DNA from: Lichenicola sp964249735
GTDB lineage: Bacteria > Pseudomonadota > Alphaproteobacteria > Acetobacterales > Acetobacteraceae
Assembly: GCA_964249735.1 (NCBI GenBank)
Contig: CAXUDP010000004.1
Span: forward strand, 1 to 64,000
DNA: 64,000 bases
Direction of reading: 5' to 3'
Made by a program: the position numbers and the translations under genes. The notes under the pieces were generated by a model. The model was given only the letters and a program-made list of their open reading frames with translations. It did no database searches and was not told where the DNA came from. Position 1 is the stretch's first letter, and each line of letters opens with the position of its first letter. Positions 44,258-54,287 of the stretch are shown here, piece by piece.

Positions 44258-47200
44258 TCAATGGCTCGCCGGCGGGACGTTCCCTTCCGGCGGGTAGGCC
44301 GGGAGCAGCGGCGGCGGCGGCGCCACCCGGTGCGGCGTCTGCGCCAGCTCGGCCAGCAGCGTCTTCACCCCGGTCTCGAGCTGGATGTCGTGGTCGGTCA
44401 GGAACTCGCCCGGCACGTCCTCGACCTCGATGTCGGGATCGACGCCGTGGTTCTCGATCACCCACTGGCCGTCGGTGCCGTACAGGCTGTGCTCGGGCAC
44501 GGTGATCGAGCCGCCGTCGAGCATGGTCCAGTTGCCGCGTATGCCGCGCACGCCGCCCCAGGTGCGTGTGCCGATGAGCTTGCCCAGGCCATACTTGCGG
44601 AAATAGTACGGGAAGATGTCGCCGTCCGAGGCGGAATAATGGTTCATCAGCACCACCTTCGGCCCGTCCAGCAGCTCCTGCGGCGTTTCCTCCGCACTGC
44701 GCTCCCGATTGGTGCCCATGCCGACCAGCACCCGACGCAGCCGTTCCAGCACGATCTGGTCGATGAAGCCGCCATTGTTCCAGCGGTCGTCGACGATCAA
44801 TGCCTGCTTGTCGAGCTGGGCATAGAACTGGCGGATGAACTGCTTTATCCCCAGGCTCTCCATGTCGGACAGATACACGTAGCCGATCCGGCCGCCCGAC
44901 AGGCGGTCCACCTTGTCGCGGTTGTGGTCGATCCAGTACTGCTCGCGCACGTGCAGCTCGTTGACCAGCGGCTGCACCGTCACGTCGTGCCGGCCGCTGG
45001 TGGCCTGGCTCGAGACCGTCAGCGTGACCGGGCCGGACAGCCCGACGAACAGGCTGTACGGGTTCGTGGGCGCCCGGAGCTCCTCCCCGTCCACCGCCAG
45101 CAGGTAGTCGCCATCGCGGACCCCGACACCGGGCTCGGTCAGCGGGCTGCGGTACTCGGCCCGGCTGTTGTCGCCGGGATAGATCTTCGCGAACCGGTAG
45201 CGGCCCGAGGCGGCGTCGAGCGCGTAGTCGACGCCGAGCAGCGGCGTGGTGACAGGCTCGGTGCGGTCCTCGTCGCCGCCGGTGGTGACGTAGGTGTGCG
45301 AGTTGCCGAGCTCGCCCTGCATCTCGCCGATCAGGTATGTCAGGTCCTCGCGTGAGCCGAGCAGCGGCAGCAGCCGTGCGTAGCTGTCGTGCACGGCCTT
45401 CCAGTCGTCGCCGTTCATCGCGCTGTTGAAGAACAGGTCACGCTCGAGCCGCCAGGCGTTCTCGAACATCTCGGCCCATTCCTGCCGCGGCTCGACCCGT
45501 TCGCGCAGCTCGTCGAGCGCCAGCGCATGGTCGTTGCCGTGTCCGGGCTTTGCATCGGCGACGTGCCAGCCGTGGCCGAGCCTGTACAGCACCCGGTTGC
45601 CGTCCGCGGACAGCGCGTAGTTGTCGTTGCCCTCGACCACCACCTCGTCCTTTCGCGCGCCCATATCGAACACGTGCAGCGCCGGCTTCTCTCCCGGCAG
45701 GTTGCCCTCGATCAGCGACGGCGACTCGGTCTGGTAGAAGATCCGCCCGCCGCGCATGTCGACCGCGTCGATGTCCGCCGGCGGCACCGGCACCGGCACC
45801 GCGCGCGCCATCAGCCCGTCGAGATCGACGTGCACCGGCGCCGACACGCCGGGCGCGGGCGGCGCCGGGTTCGCGCCGTGCGCGTCGTGCCCCGGCAGGC
45901 TCGCCTGCGCCGGCTGGTCGGGCTTCGGCGCCACGGTGCTCTCGTCCGATTGCGGCGCGAACGGCGAGGGGGTCGCGGCGGCGAGGGTCGCCATGTAGAG
46001 CCCGCTCGACTTCAGGGTGGCGATGTTGAACTCGCTGTCGGAGAAGGTCGGCAGCTCGTGCCGGTTGGACACGAACAGCAGGTACTTGCCGTCCGGCGAG
46101 AACACCGGATCGGAATCACTTGCGGTCGGCGCGCTGACGATCGTGTCGCGGCTGCCGGCGATCTCGTAGAGATGGATCTCGTGCTGCTGGTGGTCGCGGA
46201 CCGTGCTGTAGGCGAGCCACTTGCCGTCCGGCGAGAACGAGGGGTCGTGGATCTCGCGCTCCCGGTCCTGCGCCACGCGCCTGGGCTCGGCGGCATCGGT
46301 GGTGACCAGCCAAAGGTCGTGGTTGCCGTCCGGCACCGCCAGGGTGCGTCCGTCCGGCGACCAGACCGGGGTGTAGTAGAACCCGGTGGGGAAGTGGGTG
46401 AGCAACGTTTCCTGCCCACCCAGCGCCGGCCGGATCGCGACCTCCTGCTCGCCGCTGCCGTCGGTGGTGTAGGCGACCGTGCGCCCGTCCGGCGACCAGG
46501 AGGGGTGGTCCTCGTCGGCATTGCCCGTGCGGGTCAGGTTGCGGATCGCGCCGTGCTCGGCCGGCACGGTGACGATGTCGCCGCGCGCCGAGAACGCGGC
46601 CCGGCCGCCATTGGGCGACAGCGCATAGTCCACCCGCTGCGCGGTGTCGGTGGCGCGGATCATGCCGGCCACCTTGGCCCAGCGCGTGGTGGTGCGCGTG
46701 CCGTCATCCGGCACGTCGGCATTGACCTGGTGCAGCGCCTCGTCCGGCAGGGTGATCGCCCACAGGTGGCCACCCTGCTGGAAGGTGATGGTGCCGCCCG
46801 CGGCGGCGCCATCGGCCACCCCGTAGGACGGGAAGTCGACGTCGTAGTCGGTGAAGTGCGTGACCTGCCGGAACTGCTTGGTGTCGAGGTCATAGACCCA
46901 GATGTTGCCGCGCCGGTGCTCGTCGCGGTCGGACAGGAAGTAGATCCGGCGGCCGACCCACATCGGCGCGGTGTCGTTGCCCTTCCAGTCGGTGATCCGG
47001 GTCAGCGCCTTGGTGGCGAAGTCGTAGGTGTAGATGTCGGGCGCGCGGCCGCCGTCGTAGCGCTTCCAGGTGCGGAAGTCGCGGAAGATGCGGGTGTAGG
47101 CGATGGTGTGGTCGTTCGGTCCGAACGTCAGCAGGCCGCCCCGGTCGAGCGGCAGGGGCGTCGGCAGGCCGCCCGCCACCGGCACCTGGAACAAGCGGTG

Positions 47201-47668
47201 CACCGACGGGTTCCAGTCCATGCGCCGTGACATGAACACAATGTTCTTCGAATCCGGGGTCCAGGTGACCACCATGTTGTCCGGGCCCCAGCGGGTCGGC
47301 GCCTTGGCCACCACGTCGGAATGGAAGGTGAGGCGGCGCGCCTCGCCGCCGCCGGCCGGGATCACGTAGACGTCCTGGTTGCCCTGCGTGGTGGCGGTGT
47401 AGGCGATCCACTTCCCGTCCGGCGAGTAGCGCGGCATCACGTCCTGGCCCGGATCCGCGGTCAGGCGCAGCGCGGTGCCGCCCTCGCGCGGCACTGTCCA
47501 CAGGTTGCCGTGCGCCACGAACACGATCCGGTCGCCATGCGCGTTCGGGAACCGCATCAGCGTTGGCGTTCCCGCGCGTGCCGTGCGGACGGGGAGCACG
47601 CCGGACAACGTGGTCGCGGCGAGCAGCCCGACCGCCAGTGCTGCGCGGGACCAGGTCGTGTCGGCCAT
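44258..47668 (-). CDS. Tricorn-like protease with exported S41 domain
   Basis: Large 1136-residue peptidase. A signal peptide (LAVGLLAATTLSGVLPVRTARA) is followed by two TolB/WD40-like propellers made of YSPDGKWIAYT, FSPDGKWLAYS and WSPDGRTVAYT-type blades, a Pro/Ala linker, a PDZ domain (GVGVRDGDYLLAVDGEELRAP) and the S41 catalytic domain. LIVDDRWNNGGF and MNHYSASDGDIF place the nucleophile at Ser1014 next to Asp1015, as in tricorn. GLGKLIGTRTWGGVRGI follows. ATG 47668 is chosen for AAGGAGA upstream over an earlier ATG at 47773. Probably periplasmic, unlike archaeal tricorn. Confidence 0.94.
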   Translation of the reverse strand: MADTTWSRAALAVGLLAATTLSGVLPVRTARAGTPTLMRFPNAHGDRIVFVAHGNLWTVPREGGTALRLTADPGQDVMPRYSPDGKWIAYTATTQGNQDVYVIPAGGGEARRLTFHSDVVAKAPTRWGPDNMVVTWTPDSKNIVFMSRRMDWNPSVHRLFQVPVAGGLPTPLPLDRGGLLTFGPNDHTIAYTRIFRDFRTWKRYDGGRAPDIYTYDFATKALTRITDWKGNDTAPMWVGRRIYFLSDRDEHRRGNIWVYDLDTKQFRQVTHFTDYDVDFPSYGVADGAAAGGTITFQQGGHLWAITLPDEALHQVNADVPDDGTRTTTRWAKVAGMIRATDTAQRVDYALSPNGGRAAFSARGDIVTVPAEHGAIRNLTRTGNADEDHPSWSPDGRTVAYTTDGSGEQEVAIRPALGGQETLLTHFPTGFYYTPVWSPDGRTLAVPDGNHDLWLVTTDAAEPRRVAQDREREIHDPSFSPDGKWLAYSTVRDHQQHEIHLYEIAGSRDTIVSAPTASDSDPVFSPDGKYLLFVSNRHELPTFSDSEFNIATLKSSGLYMATLAAATPSPFAPQSDESTVAPKPDQPAQASLPGHDAHGANPAPPAPGVSAPVHVDLDGLMARAVPVPVPPADIDAVDMRGGRIFYQTESPSLIEGNLPGEKPALHVFDMGARKDEVVVEGNDNYALSADGNRVLYRLGHGWHVADAKPGHGNDHALALDELRERVEPRQEWAEMFENAWRLERDLFFNSAMNGDDWKAVHDSYARLLPLLGSREDLTYLIGEMQGELGNSHTYVTTGGDEDRTEPVTTPLLGVDYALDAASGRYRFAKIYPGDNSRAEYRSPLTEPGVGVRDGDYLLAVDGEELRAPTNPYSLFVGLSGPVTLTVSSQATSGRHDVTVQPLVNELHVREQYWIDHNRDKVDRLSGGRIGYVYLSDMESLGIKQFIRQFYAQLDKQALIVDDRWNNGGFIDQIVLERLRRVLVGMGTNRERSAEETPQELLDGPKVVLMNHYSASDGDIFPYYFRKYGLGKLIGTRTWGGVRGIRGNWTMLDGGSITVPEHSLYGTDGQWVIENHGVDPDIEVEDVPGEFLTDHDIQLETGVKTLLAELAQTPHRVAPPPPLLPAYPPEGNVPPASH

Positions 47669-47781
47669 TCGGTCGGATCTCCTTGCGGGACACGAAGGGA
47701 GCCCGCGTTCGTACAACCGGTCAAGGTCGGTGCCGCTTCGGCCGATCACCCGATCGCGCCGCCGAGGGCGCATGCAGCCGT

Positions 47782-48342
47782 TCAGAGATTTCCTGCGATC
47801 GCGCCGGCAAGCTGCTGCAGCAGGCCGCTCATCGCCGCCACCTCCGCCGTGTCGCCGGCTGGCACCCCGGTTGTGACGAGACGGACCCGGCGCTGCGATG
47901 ACACGACCGGCGGCGGGACCCGCTCGACCGTCCAGTCCGCAGCCAGGGCCAGGGTGCCGGAGGCGTCGAGGTCGAAGGCGGTGACGGTCAGGCTGACGCG
48001 TCGGAACGCCGGCCTGAGCGGCGAGCTTGTGACCACCGCCGCTTGCGGCAGCCTCGCCTGCAGGTCGGCCGCCAGGGCCAGGCGGATGCCGACCGACAGG
48101 CGGTCGCCCCAGCGCCCGTTCCGGCTCGCCACCAGCTCGTAGGGACCGACGCGATGCAGGATCCGGCTGGTGTCGAGATGCTCCGGCAGCAGCACCGGGC
48201 GCAGCTCGACCACCTCCGCCGGCAGCGGCTCCACGGCGGCGGCGGCAGGCTGTGGCGTCGCCAGGACGTAGCTGTGCAGCGCCGGCGCCGCGCAGCCGCC
48301 AAGCCCGAGGACGGCCAGGACCATCGGGATCCTCTGCCTCAC
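47782..48342 (-). CDS. PqiC-like ABC transporter auxiliary lipoprotein
   Basis: A 186-residue lipoprotein with signal LAVLGLGGC followed by AAPALHSYVLATP, the usual entry of the ABC_trans_aux (PqiC/YmbA) family. These outer-membrane lipoproteins work with MCE-protein transporters. The start is GTG 48342, whose GTGA overlaps the MlaD-type stop; ATG 48324 is an alternative. Last gene of the MlaE/F/D-like operon. Confidence 0.88.
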   Translation of the reverse strand: MRQRIPMVLAVLGLGGCAAPALHSYVLATPQPAAAAVEPLPAEVVELRPVLLPEHLDTSRILHRVGPYELVASRNGRWGDRLSVGIRLALAADLQARLPQAAVVTSSPLRPAFRRVSLTVTAFDLDASGTLALAADWTVERVPPPVVSSQRRVRLVTTGVPAGDTAEVAAMSGLLQQLAGAIAGNL

Positions 48343-49307
48343 TGCGCGCGGCCCCGCAGCACCAGGGACGGATCCGCTTCCACGTCGTGCGCGATGCCGC
48401 GCAGGGTGTCGGCGGCGGCGGCCAGGTCGCGCAGGCTGGCTTCCAGGTTCAGCCGGTCCTCCGAGCGGTCCGAGGTGAGCGCGTCCAGGGTGGCGGTGAG
48501 GTGGCGGGCGTTGTCGGCGGCGCCGTTGGCGGTGGCGAGCAGCCGCTTCACCTCCGGCCCGCGCGCGGCGACCACGGTGCGCAGCGAGGCCGACAGCGCG
48601 TCGTAGTGCCCGATCACGCGCAGCGCCTCCGTGCGTATGGTTTCCACCGACTCCTTGATGATCGGCCCGGTGTCGTGCAGCCCGTCCGCGGTGACCTGCA
48701 GGCTGGCGATCAGCGGCGGCAGGCTGCGGTCCAGCGTGCCCGCCAGCTGCTCTACCGCGTGCAGGGTGCGCTGCGTATCCGCGGCCAGGTCGCGCAACGG
48801 CAGGCTGGTGACCTCGTCGCGCAGCCGCTCGAACGGGGACTGCAACGACGGGATCTCGACCAGGTCGCCGGGCAGGCCGGAGAACGCAGCGCCCGAGCCC
48901 GGCCTGAGATCCAGCTCCACCGCCATCTGCCCGGTGACCACGCTCTGCAGCGACAGCTCGCCGCGCAGGCCCGCCGCCACCAGGCGCTGCAGGCCGGCCC
49001 GTCCCGACGCCGCTCCGGGTCCGTCCAGCATCAGCCGGCCGGGATCGAGCTGCAGCACCACCGGGATGCGGGCGCGCAGGCTCCTCGGATCCACGTGCAG
49101 CGACACCGTCTCGACCGCGCCGACGCGCAGGCCGCGGAAGGTTACCGGCGCGCCGGGCGCCAGGCCCGCCACGTCGCCGGGGAAGTAGATCACCGCGCGG
49201 TCGACCGGGCTCAGCAGGTGCAGCCGCCCGAACGCCAGCACTGCCCCCAGCGCCAGCAGGAATCCCACCAGCACGAACAGCCCGACCGCCGTCTCCCTAG
49301 CCGCCAT
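48339..49307 (-). CDS. MlaD-family (MCE) lipid-transport protein
   Basis: Membrane-anchored periplasmic MCE protein that forms the lipid-binding ring. The 322-residue form has one N-terminal helix (AVGLFVLVGFLLALGAVLAF), the MCE fold (VIYFPGDVAGLAPGAPVTFRGLRVG) and a long helical tail with ERLRDEV and later heptads. GGGAGG six bases before ATG 49307 favours that start; ATG 49322 would overlap the ATPase gene by 26 bp. Middle part of the operon. Confidence 0.9.
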   Translation of the reverse strand: MAARETAVGLFVLVGFLLALGAVLAFGRLHLLSPVDRAVIYFPGDVAGLAPGAPVTFRGLRVGAVETVSLHVDPRSLRARIPVVLQLDPGRLMLDGPGAASGRAGLQRLVAAGLRGELSLQSVVTGQMAVELDLRPGSGAAFSGLPGDLVEIPSLQSPFERLRDEVTSLPLRDLAADTQRTLHAVEQLAGTLDRSLPPLIASLQVTADGLHDTGPIIKESVETIRTEALRVIGHYDALSASLRTVVAARGPEVKRLLATANGAADNARHLTATLDALTSDRSEDRLNLEASLRDLAAAADTLRGIAHDVEADPSLVLRGRAQ

Positions 49308-50073
49308 CCCGCCCTCCCGCATCGGTCCGCTCGCGGTGCATGAACGCCCGCACCGTCGGATCGGTGCTCCCGTCGCGCAAGGCTGCCGGCGCGCCGGTGG
49401 CGATCACGGTGCGCGTGTCGGCGTCGAGGAAAGCGCCGTCGTCGGCGATCGCGAACAGGCTCGGCAGCTCGTGGCTGACCAGCACGATGGTGGTGCCGAG
49501 CCCTTCCCGCAGCTCCAGGATCAGGTCGTCCAGCCGTCGTGAGGTGACAGGATCCAGCCCGGCGGAGGGCTCGTCGAAGAACAGCACATCGGGGTCCAGC
49601 GCCAGCGCCCGGGCGATCCCGGCGCGCTTGCGCATGCCGCCGCTGAGCTCGGACGGCATCCGGTCGGCCGCATCCTCCATGCCCACCAGGGCCAGCTTGA
49701 ACCGCACCAGGTCGGCGATGGCGGCGGCGCGCCTGCGCGTGAACAGCCGCAGCGGCAGGGCGACGTTCTGCGCCACCGTCAGCGAGCTCCACAGCGCCCC
49801 GCTCTGGAACAGCACGCCGAAGCGCCGGTTGAGCGCGGTTCGCTGCGACGGCTCGGCCGGCCAGTACGCTTCGCCGTCCACCCGTACGGTGCCGGCCTCC
49901 GGCCGAAGCAGGCCGACCAGCCCCTTCAGCACCGTGCTTTTGCCGCTGCCGCTGCCGCCCATCAGCGCGAAGATCGAGCCGGTGCGTATGCGCAGGTTCA
50001 CGTCCCGCTGCACCACCGCGCCGCCGTAGCCGAGCGACAGGCCGCTGGCCTCGATCTTGGGCGCGTCGCTCAC
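49297..50073 (-). CDS. MlaF-type ABC transporter ATP-binding protein
   Basis: ATPase of the phospholipid transporter, 258 residues. Walker A GGSGSGKST, Q-loop FQSGALWSSLTV, signature LSGGMRKRAGIARAL and Walker B VLFFDEPSAGLDP are all present; ALWSSLTVAQNVALPL is typical of the MlaF group. The start is GTG 50073 (VSDAPKIEASG), ten bases after the permease stop. The 3' end overlaps the MlaD start region. Confidence 0.93.
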   Translation of the reverse strand: MSDAPKIEASGLSLGYGGAVVQRDVNLRIRTGSIFALMGGSGSGKSTVLKGLVGLLRPEAGTVRVDGEAYWPAEPSQRTALNRRFGVLFQSGALWSSLTVAQNVALPLRLFTRRRAAAIADLVRFKLALVGMEDAADRMPSELSGGMRKRAGIARALALDPDVLFFDEPSAGLDPVTSRRLDDLILELREGLGTTIVLVSHELPSLFAIADDGAFLDADTRTVIATGAPAALRDGSTDPTVRAFMHRERTDAGGRDGG

Positions 50074-50083
50074 AGTCCCCCGC

Positions 50084-51274
50084 TTATAATCCCAGTGCGT
50101 CCGCGAGCACGGCGAACACCGCATCAGCGGCGATGATGCCCACGATGCCCGCCACCACCGCCCGTGTCGCCGCCTCGCCGACCGCGGCGGCGCTGCGCCC
50201 GGCGCCGAGCCCGATGTGGCACGACACCAGCCCGATCAGCAGCGCGAACGTCGCACTCTTGACCGCGCCGAACGCGAACTGGTCCAGCGGCACCGCGCGC
50301 GCCAGGGCGGCGGCGAACTCGGAGGGCGCGATGCCGAGCATGCCGACCGCGACCAGCCCGCCGCCGACCATGCCGATCAGGCAGGCGTACAGGTAGAGCA
50401 GCGGCATGGTCAGGACCAGCGACAGCGTCATCGGCAGCACCAGGGTGATGCGCTCGCTGATGCCGAGCACGCGCAGCGCGTCGATCTCCTCGTTGCCCTG
50501 CATGGTGGCGAGCCGGGCGGCGTTGGCGCCGCCGGTGCGGCCGGCCAGCACGATCGCCGTCATCACCGACGCCAGCTCGCGCACCAGGCTCAGGCCCACC
50601 AGTTCGCCGACGAAGCTCTGCGCGCCGAAGCGGCGCAACTGCGACGCGCCGATGAAGGCCAGGATCGCCCCCATCAGCAGGTTCACCACGCCGACGATCG
50701 GCAACGCCGAAGGTCCTGCCCGCCGCACCGCGTCCAGCAGGTCGCCGCCCTGCATCCGCGCGCCCGGACGCCGGCCGCGCGGCAGCAGGCCACCCGAAAG
50801 GCCACCAAGCAGGCTGCCCAGCAGTCCCGTCACCGCGCCGAGTGCGCCGAGCCCGGACAGCGTGGCGTGACCGAGGGCTGCCAGCGGGTTCAACCGGCAC
50901 GACCGGGGCAGGGGCGGCGTGGCCCCGTTCGCCGCCAGCGCTAGGAGCCGGCGCATCGGGGCAGGGAGCCCGTCCTCGTCCAGCACCCGGTCGTCGGCCA
51001 GCATCCGCGCGCGCAGCTGCCACAGCGTCGCGATCAGCAGGCTGTCCCAGCTCCCGAGTGCTGCCGCGTCGACCCGGACCTCGCGGCTCCTGCCGATCGC
51101 TGCCGCGATCGCGGACGCCTGCGCCGTCGGCACTAGCCCGTCCCGGCCGCGCCAGTCGCCGTCCAGCACCAGCACGGCCGCATCGTCCCGTCGCTCGACC
51201 CGCCACAACCGGTCCTGTGGTCTCGGCAGCGTCCTGCGCCTCAGCGTCTGCCGGGCCGTATCGGCCGGCACCAT
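50084..51274 (-). CDS. MlaE-family permease with N-terminal STAS-like domain
   Basis: A 396-residue permease. Residues 20-115 form a STAS/MlaB-like domain (AAVLVLDGDWRGRDGL, VRVDAAALGSWDSLLIATLW). The rest is the MlaE fold: VNLLMGAILAFIGASQL, REL and TGGANAARLATMQGNEEIDALRVLGI (the MlaE signature) and five to six hydrophobic helices. The fused STAS part replaces the separate MlaB of the E. coli system. ATG 51274 has no clear ribosome site. First gene of the four-gene operon. Confidence 0.9.
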   Translation of the reverse strand: MVPADTARQTLRRRTLPRPQDRLWRVERRDDAAVLVLDGDWRGRDGLVPTAQASAIAAAIGRSREVRVDAAALGSWDSLLIATLWQLRARMLADDRVLDEDGLPAPMRRLLALAANGATPPLPRSCRLNPLAALGHATLSGLGALGAVTGLLGSLLGGLSGGLLPRGRRPGARMQGGDLLDAVRRAGPSALPIVGVVNLLMGAILAFIGASQLRRFGAQSFVGELVGLSLVRELASVMTAIVLAGRTGGANAARLATMQGNEEIDALRVLGISERITLVLPMTLSLVLTMPLLYLYACLIGMVGGGLVAVGMLGIAPSEFAAALARAVPLDQFAFGAVKSATFALLIGLVSCHIGLGAGRSAAAVGEAATRAVVAGIVGIIAADAVFAVLADALGL

Positions 51275-51448
51275 GGAGGGCCAGGGCTGCCGGGGGCAAC
51301 CGGGCAGGAACAAGGCATGATGGCGGCATCCTTCGTGAACGTCCGGCACGATAACCCCGGACAATGCGATTCGTCGCCTCGGGGCCCCGCCCCCGATCCG
51401 GACCAGCACCGCTGCGTTGCCTGTCCCGATACACGGGAGGCAGTTTGC

Positions 51449-52921
51449 ATGCGGCAGGTCACGACCCTCGGAGCGCTTTCCGACAACACGCCGCAGGTCG
51501 TCGAGCTCGACGGCATCCGGATCCTCCTGCTCCGCGACGGCCAGGAGGTGCGGGCATTCTCCGCGACCTGCCCCCATGCCGGCGCCCCGCTGGAGCAGGG
51601 CGCGATCTGCGATGGCCGGCTGGTCTGCCCGTGGCACAAGGCGATGTTCGACATACGCGACGGCGCCCTGCTCGAGCCGCCGGCGTTGCAGCCGCTGCGC
51701 CGCTATCCGGTGCGGGTCGACGGCGACGCGGTGCTGGTCTCTTCCAGCCCGCTGGTGGCCGCTTCCCCGGCCACGGCACCGGACGGGCGCGTCATGGTGG
51801 TGGTCGGTGCCGGTGCCGCGGGGGCGGCGGGTGCCGCGGCATTGCGCGAGTTCGGCTTCACCGGACGCCTGGTGGTGGTCGGCGACGAACCGGGCGACCC
51901 GTTCGACCGCACGGCGCTCAGCAAGTTCGTGCTCGAAGGCGGCATGACGCCGGACGAGGCGGCGCCGCTGTGGCCGGAAGGCTTCGTCGCGCGTGAGCGG
52001 ATCGAGCGGCTGCACGACACCGTCACCGCGATAAGCCCGGATACGCGGACGCTGACCCTGGCCTCGGGCGGGTCGCTGCCGTACCACGCGGTGCTGCTGG
52101 CGCCGGGAAGCCGGCCGCGTCCGCTCGACGTGCCGGGCGGGGACGGCCCGAACGTCCACCTGCTCCGCACCCGGGCGGACGCGGCGGCAATCCTGGCCGG
52201 CCTGTCCGGCACCCCGCGGGTGGTGGTGGCGGGCGGCAGCTTCATCGGCCTGGAGGCGGCGTCGGCGCTGCGTCAGCGCGACATCCCGGTGACGGTGGTC
52301 TCACCGCACGCGGTGCCGTTCGAGCCGGTGCTGGGCTGGCGTATCGCCGCCATGCTGCGCCGGCTGCACGAGGCGAACGGCGTGGTGTTCCGGGGCCGGA
52401 CGCGGGTGGCGGCGATCGAGCCGGGCCATGTACGGCTGGAGAACAGCGAGCGGGTCCCGGCGGACCTGGTGCTGGCCGGGGTCGGGGTGAGGCCGGCGAC
52501 CGGGTTCGCGGCTAGCCTCGGCCTGGCGGAGGATGGCGGCTTCGACACCGATAGGGGAATGCGGGTCGCGGACGGCATCTACGCGGCCGGCGATTCGGCG
52601 CGGTTCCCGTTCGGCGACGGACGGATCCGGGTCGAGCACTGGCGGGTGGCGCAGCAGCATGCGCGGGTGGCTGCGCGCAACATGCTGGGCGGCGACGCGC
52701 GCTTCGAGCAGCCGCCTTTCTTCTGGACCTACCACTACGGCAGGCGGATCGAGGTGCACGGCCACGCCGCCTCGTTCGACCGCGTGGAGATCGAGGGCGA
52801 CCTGGGCGCGCAGGACCTCGTCGGACGCCTCCTCCGCGACGGCGCGCTGGTCGGTCTGGTGGGATGCGGACGCGACACCGAGCTGGCGGGGCTGGCGCTG
52901 CAGGTGCCGGCTCACCCGTGA
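51449..52921 (+). CDS. Rieske ferredoxin-FAD/NAD(P) oxidoreductase fusion (AIF-like)
   Basis: A 490-residue fusion. Residues 1-100 hold a Rieske [2Fe-2S] domain with CPHAGAPLEQG and CPWHKAMFD (two Cys-His pairs). Then follow a dinucleotide fold with VVVGAGAAGAAGAAAL, a second with VVVAGGSFIGLEAASAL, and YAAGDSARFP near the FAD ribityl site. This order matches AIFM3-like and Rhodococcus/Pseudomonas ferredoxin reductases. Partner and role are unknown. ATG 51449 follows GGGAGG. It is divergent from the MlaE-like operon. Confidence 0.92.
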   Translation: MRQVTTLGALSDNTPQVVELDGIRILLLRDGQEVRAFSATCPHAGAPLEQGAICDGRLVCPWHKAMFDIRDGALLEPPALQPLRRYPVRVDGDAVLVSSSPLVAASPATAPDGRVMVVVGAGAAGAAGAAALREFGFTGRLVVVGDEPGDPFDRTALSKFVLEGGMTPDEAAPLWPEGFVARERIERLHDTVTAISPDTRTLTLASGGSLPYHAVLLAPGSRPRPLDVPGGDGPNVHLLRTRADAAAILAGLSGTPRVVVAGGSFIGLEAASALRQRDIPVTVVSPHAVPFEPVLGWRIAAMLRRLHEANGVVFRGRTRVAAIEPGHVRLENSERVPADLVLAGVGVRPATGFAASLGLAEDGGFDTDRGMRVADGIYAAGDSARFPFGDGRIRVEHWRVAQQHARVAARNMLGGDARFEQPPFFWTYHYGRRIEVHGHAASFDRVEIEGDLGAQDLVGRLLRDGALVGLVGCGRDTELAGLALQVPAHP

Positions 52922-52933
52922 CCGCGCCGGAGT

Positions 52934-53674
52934 TCAGCTCCGTCCGACCATGCCCTCCGCGAACCCCGGCGCCAGCCGCAGCAGCAGCGGCAGCCAGCGG
53001 ACCGTCCCGGGCAGCACCTCGTTGCGGCCGCGCGACGCCTCGTGCAGCACCTGCCGCACCAGCGCGTCCGGCGACAGCTTGCGGCCTTGCCGGTGGCTGA
53101 CAGCCGGCGTGTCGACCAGCGGCGGCAGCACCTCGGTGACGCCGACCCCCGACGCGGCCAGCTGGCGTCGCAGCGCCTTGCAGAACCCGTGCAGCCCTGC
53201 CTTCGACGCGGAGTACACCGGCGCCGCGGTCGACGGCGCCAGCCCATAGCCTGAGCCGACCACCACGACGCGTGACGGTGCCGCAGCGAGCAGCCCGGGC
53301 ATCGCCGACGCGATCAGCTGGATCGCACCGCCGAGGTTGATCCCGATCTCGAGATCGGGTTCCGCCGCGCCGATGGCGGGATCGGCGAAGTCCAGGCTGC
53401 GGAGCACGCCCGCGTTGCTGACCAGGAGGTCGATCCGCCGCGACTCGTCCAGCACGGCGGAAACGAAGCCGCGCACCGCCTGGGTATCCGCCATGTCGCA
53501 GACCAAGCCGCGGACACCGGGATGATCCCGTTCCAGCCGCTGCAACCGCTCCGGATCGCGCCCGCAGGCGAAGACCCGGTCGCCGCGCGCCTGGAGTGCG
53601 GCCACGAACGCGCGGCCGATCCCGGACGATCCGCCGCTCACCACGGCGACAGGTCGATGATCCGGCACATCCAT
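52934..53674 (-). CDS. SDR-family oxidoreductase
   Basis: A 246-residue short-chain dehydrogenase with SGGSSGIGRAF (cofactor loop), SNAGVLRSLDF, catalytic Ser in VVGSGYG and YSASKAGLHGF. Its C-terminal tail has LPLLLRLAPGFAEGMVGRS, a weak hydrophobic helix as in DltE-type members. ATG 53674 is chosen because the fold begins right after; the open frame continues upstream without homology. Substrate unknown. Confidence 0.88.
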   Translation of the reverse strand: MDVPDHRPVAVVSGGSSGIGRAFVAALQARGDRVFACGRDPERLQRLERDHPGVRGLVCDMADTQAVRGFVSAVLDESRRIDLLVSNAGVLRSLDFADPAIGAAEPDLEIGINLGGAIQLIASAMPGLLAAAPSRVVVVGSGYGLAPSTAAPVYSASKAGLHGFCKALRRQLAASGVGVTEVLPPLVDTPAVSHRQGRKLSPDALVRQVLHEASRGRNEVLPGTVRWLPLLLRLAPGFAEGMVGRS

Positions 53675-53852
53675 CCTGTCCGTTATCCTTTGCTTCCGAC
53701 GTCCCGGGCGTGTTCCGAAGCCCCAGGAAGACCGGGGTGGGGTTCTGACGTCGCCGGGAAGTTGAACCGGTTCGAAGGGAAACACTGCCTTGCGACAAGC
53801 GTCCAGTCGGGACATGCCGCACCGTTTCCCGCAGCATAACGGAAGGACTGTC

Positions 53853-54287
53853 ATGCCTCCCATCCTCCGGACCGGCCTGCCGTCGGCATTGGCCGTCACC
53901 GTCGCATTGTCGGCCTGTGCAACGCCGCAGGAACAGGTCGCGAGCAAGGAGGACAAGCTGATCGCTGCGGGTTTCGTCGCAAGGCCGGCCGATACGCCGC
54001 AGCGCCAGGCCCTGCTCATGCGCCTGCCACCCCACCACTTCGTCATGAAGGACCTGAACGGCCGATACGTCTACCTTTATGCCGATCCTCTGGTCTGCGG
54101 CTGCCTTTATGTCGGCTCCAATGCGGCCTATGCCCAGTACAAGAAGACGATCTTCCAGCAGAACATTGCCGACGAGCAGGAGACGACGGCGCAGCTGTAT
54201 TCCGATCCAGCCTGGAGTTTCGGCGGTTGGGGCGGCGGCCCATGGGGCCCGGGGTTCGGTGGCGGGTTCGGGCCCGGCTTCTACTAG
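53853..54287 (+). CDS. Conserved small lipoprotein with Gly-rich tail
   Basis: A 144-residue product with a signal and lipobox (LAVTVALSAC) then TPQEQVASKEDKLIAAGF and a Gly/Trp/Pro-rich end (FGGWGGGPWGPGFGGGFG). KEDKLIAAGFVARPADTPQRQA and YVYLYADPLVCGCLYVG look like a family of uncharacterised alphaproteobacterial lipoproteins. ATG 53853 follows GGAAGGAC. It stands alone between two opposite genes. Confidence 0.65.
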   Translation: MPPILRTGLPSALAVTVALSACATPQEQVASKEDKLIAAGFVARPADTPQRQALLMRLPPHHFVMKDLNGRYVYLYADPLVCGCLYVGSNAAYAQYKKTIFQQNIADEQETTAQLYSDPAWSFGGWGGGPWGPGFGGGFGPGFY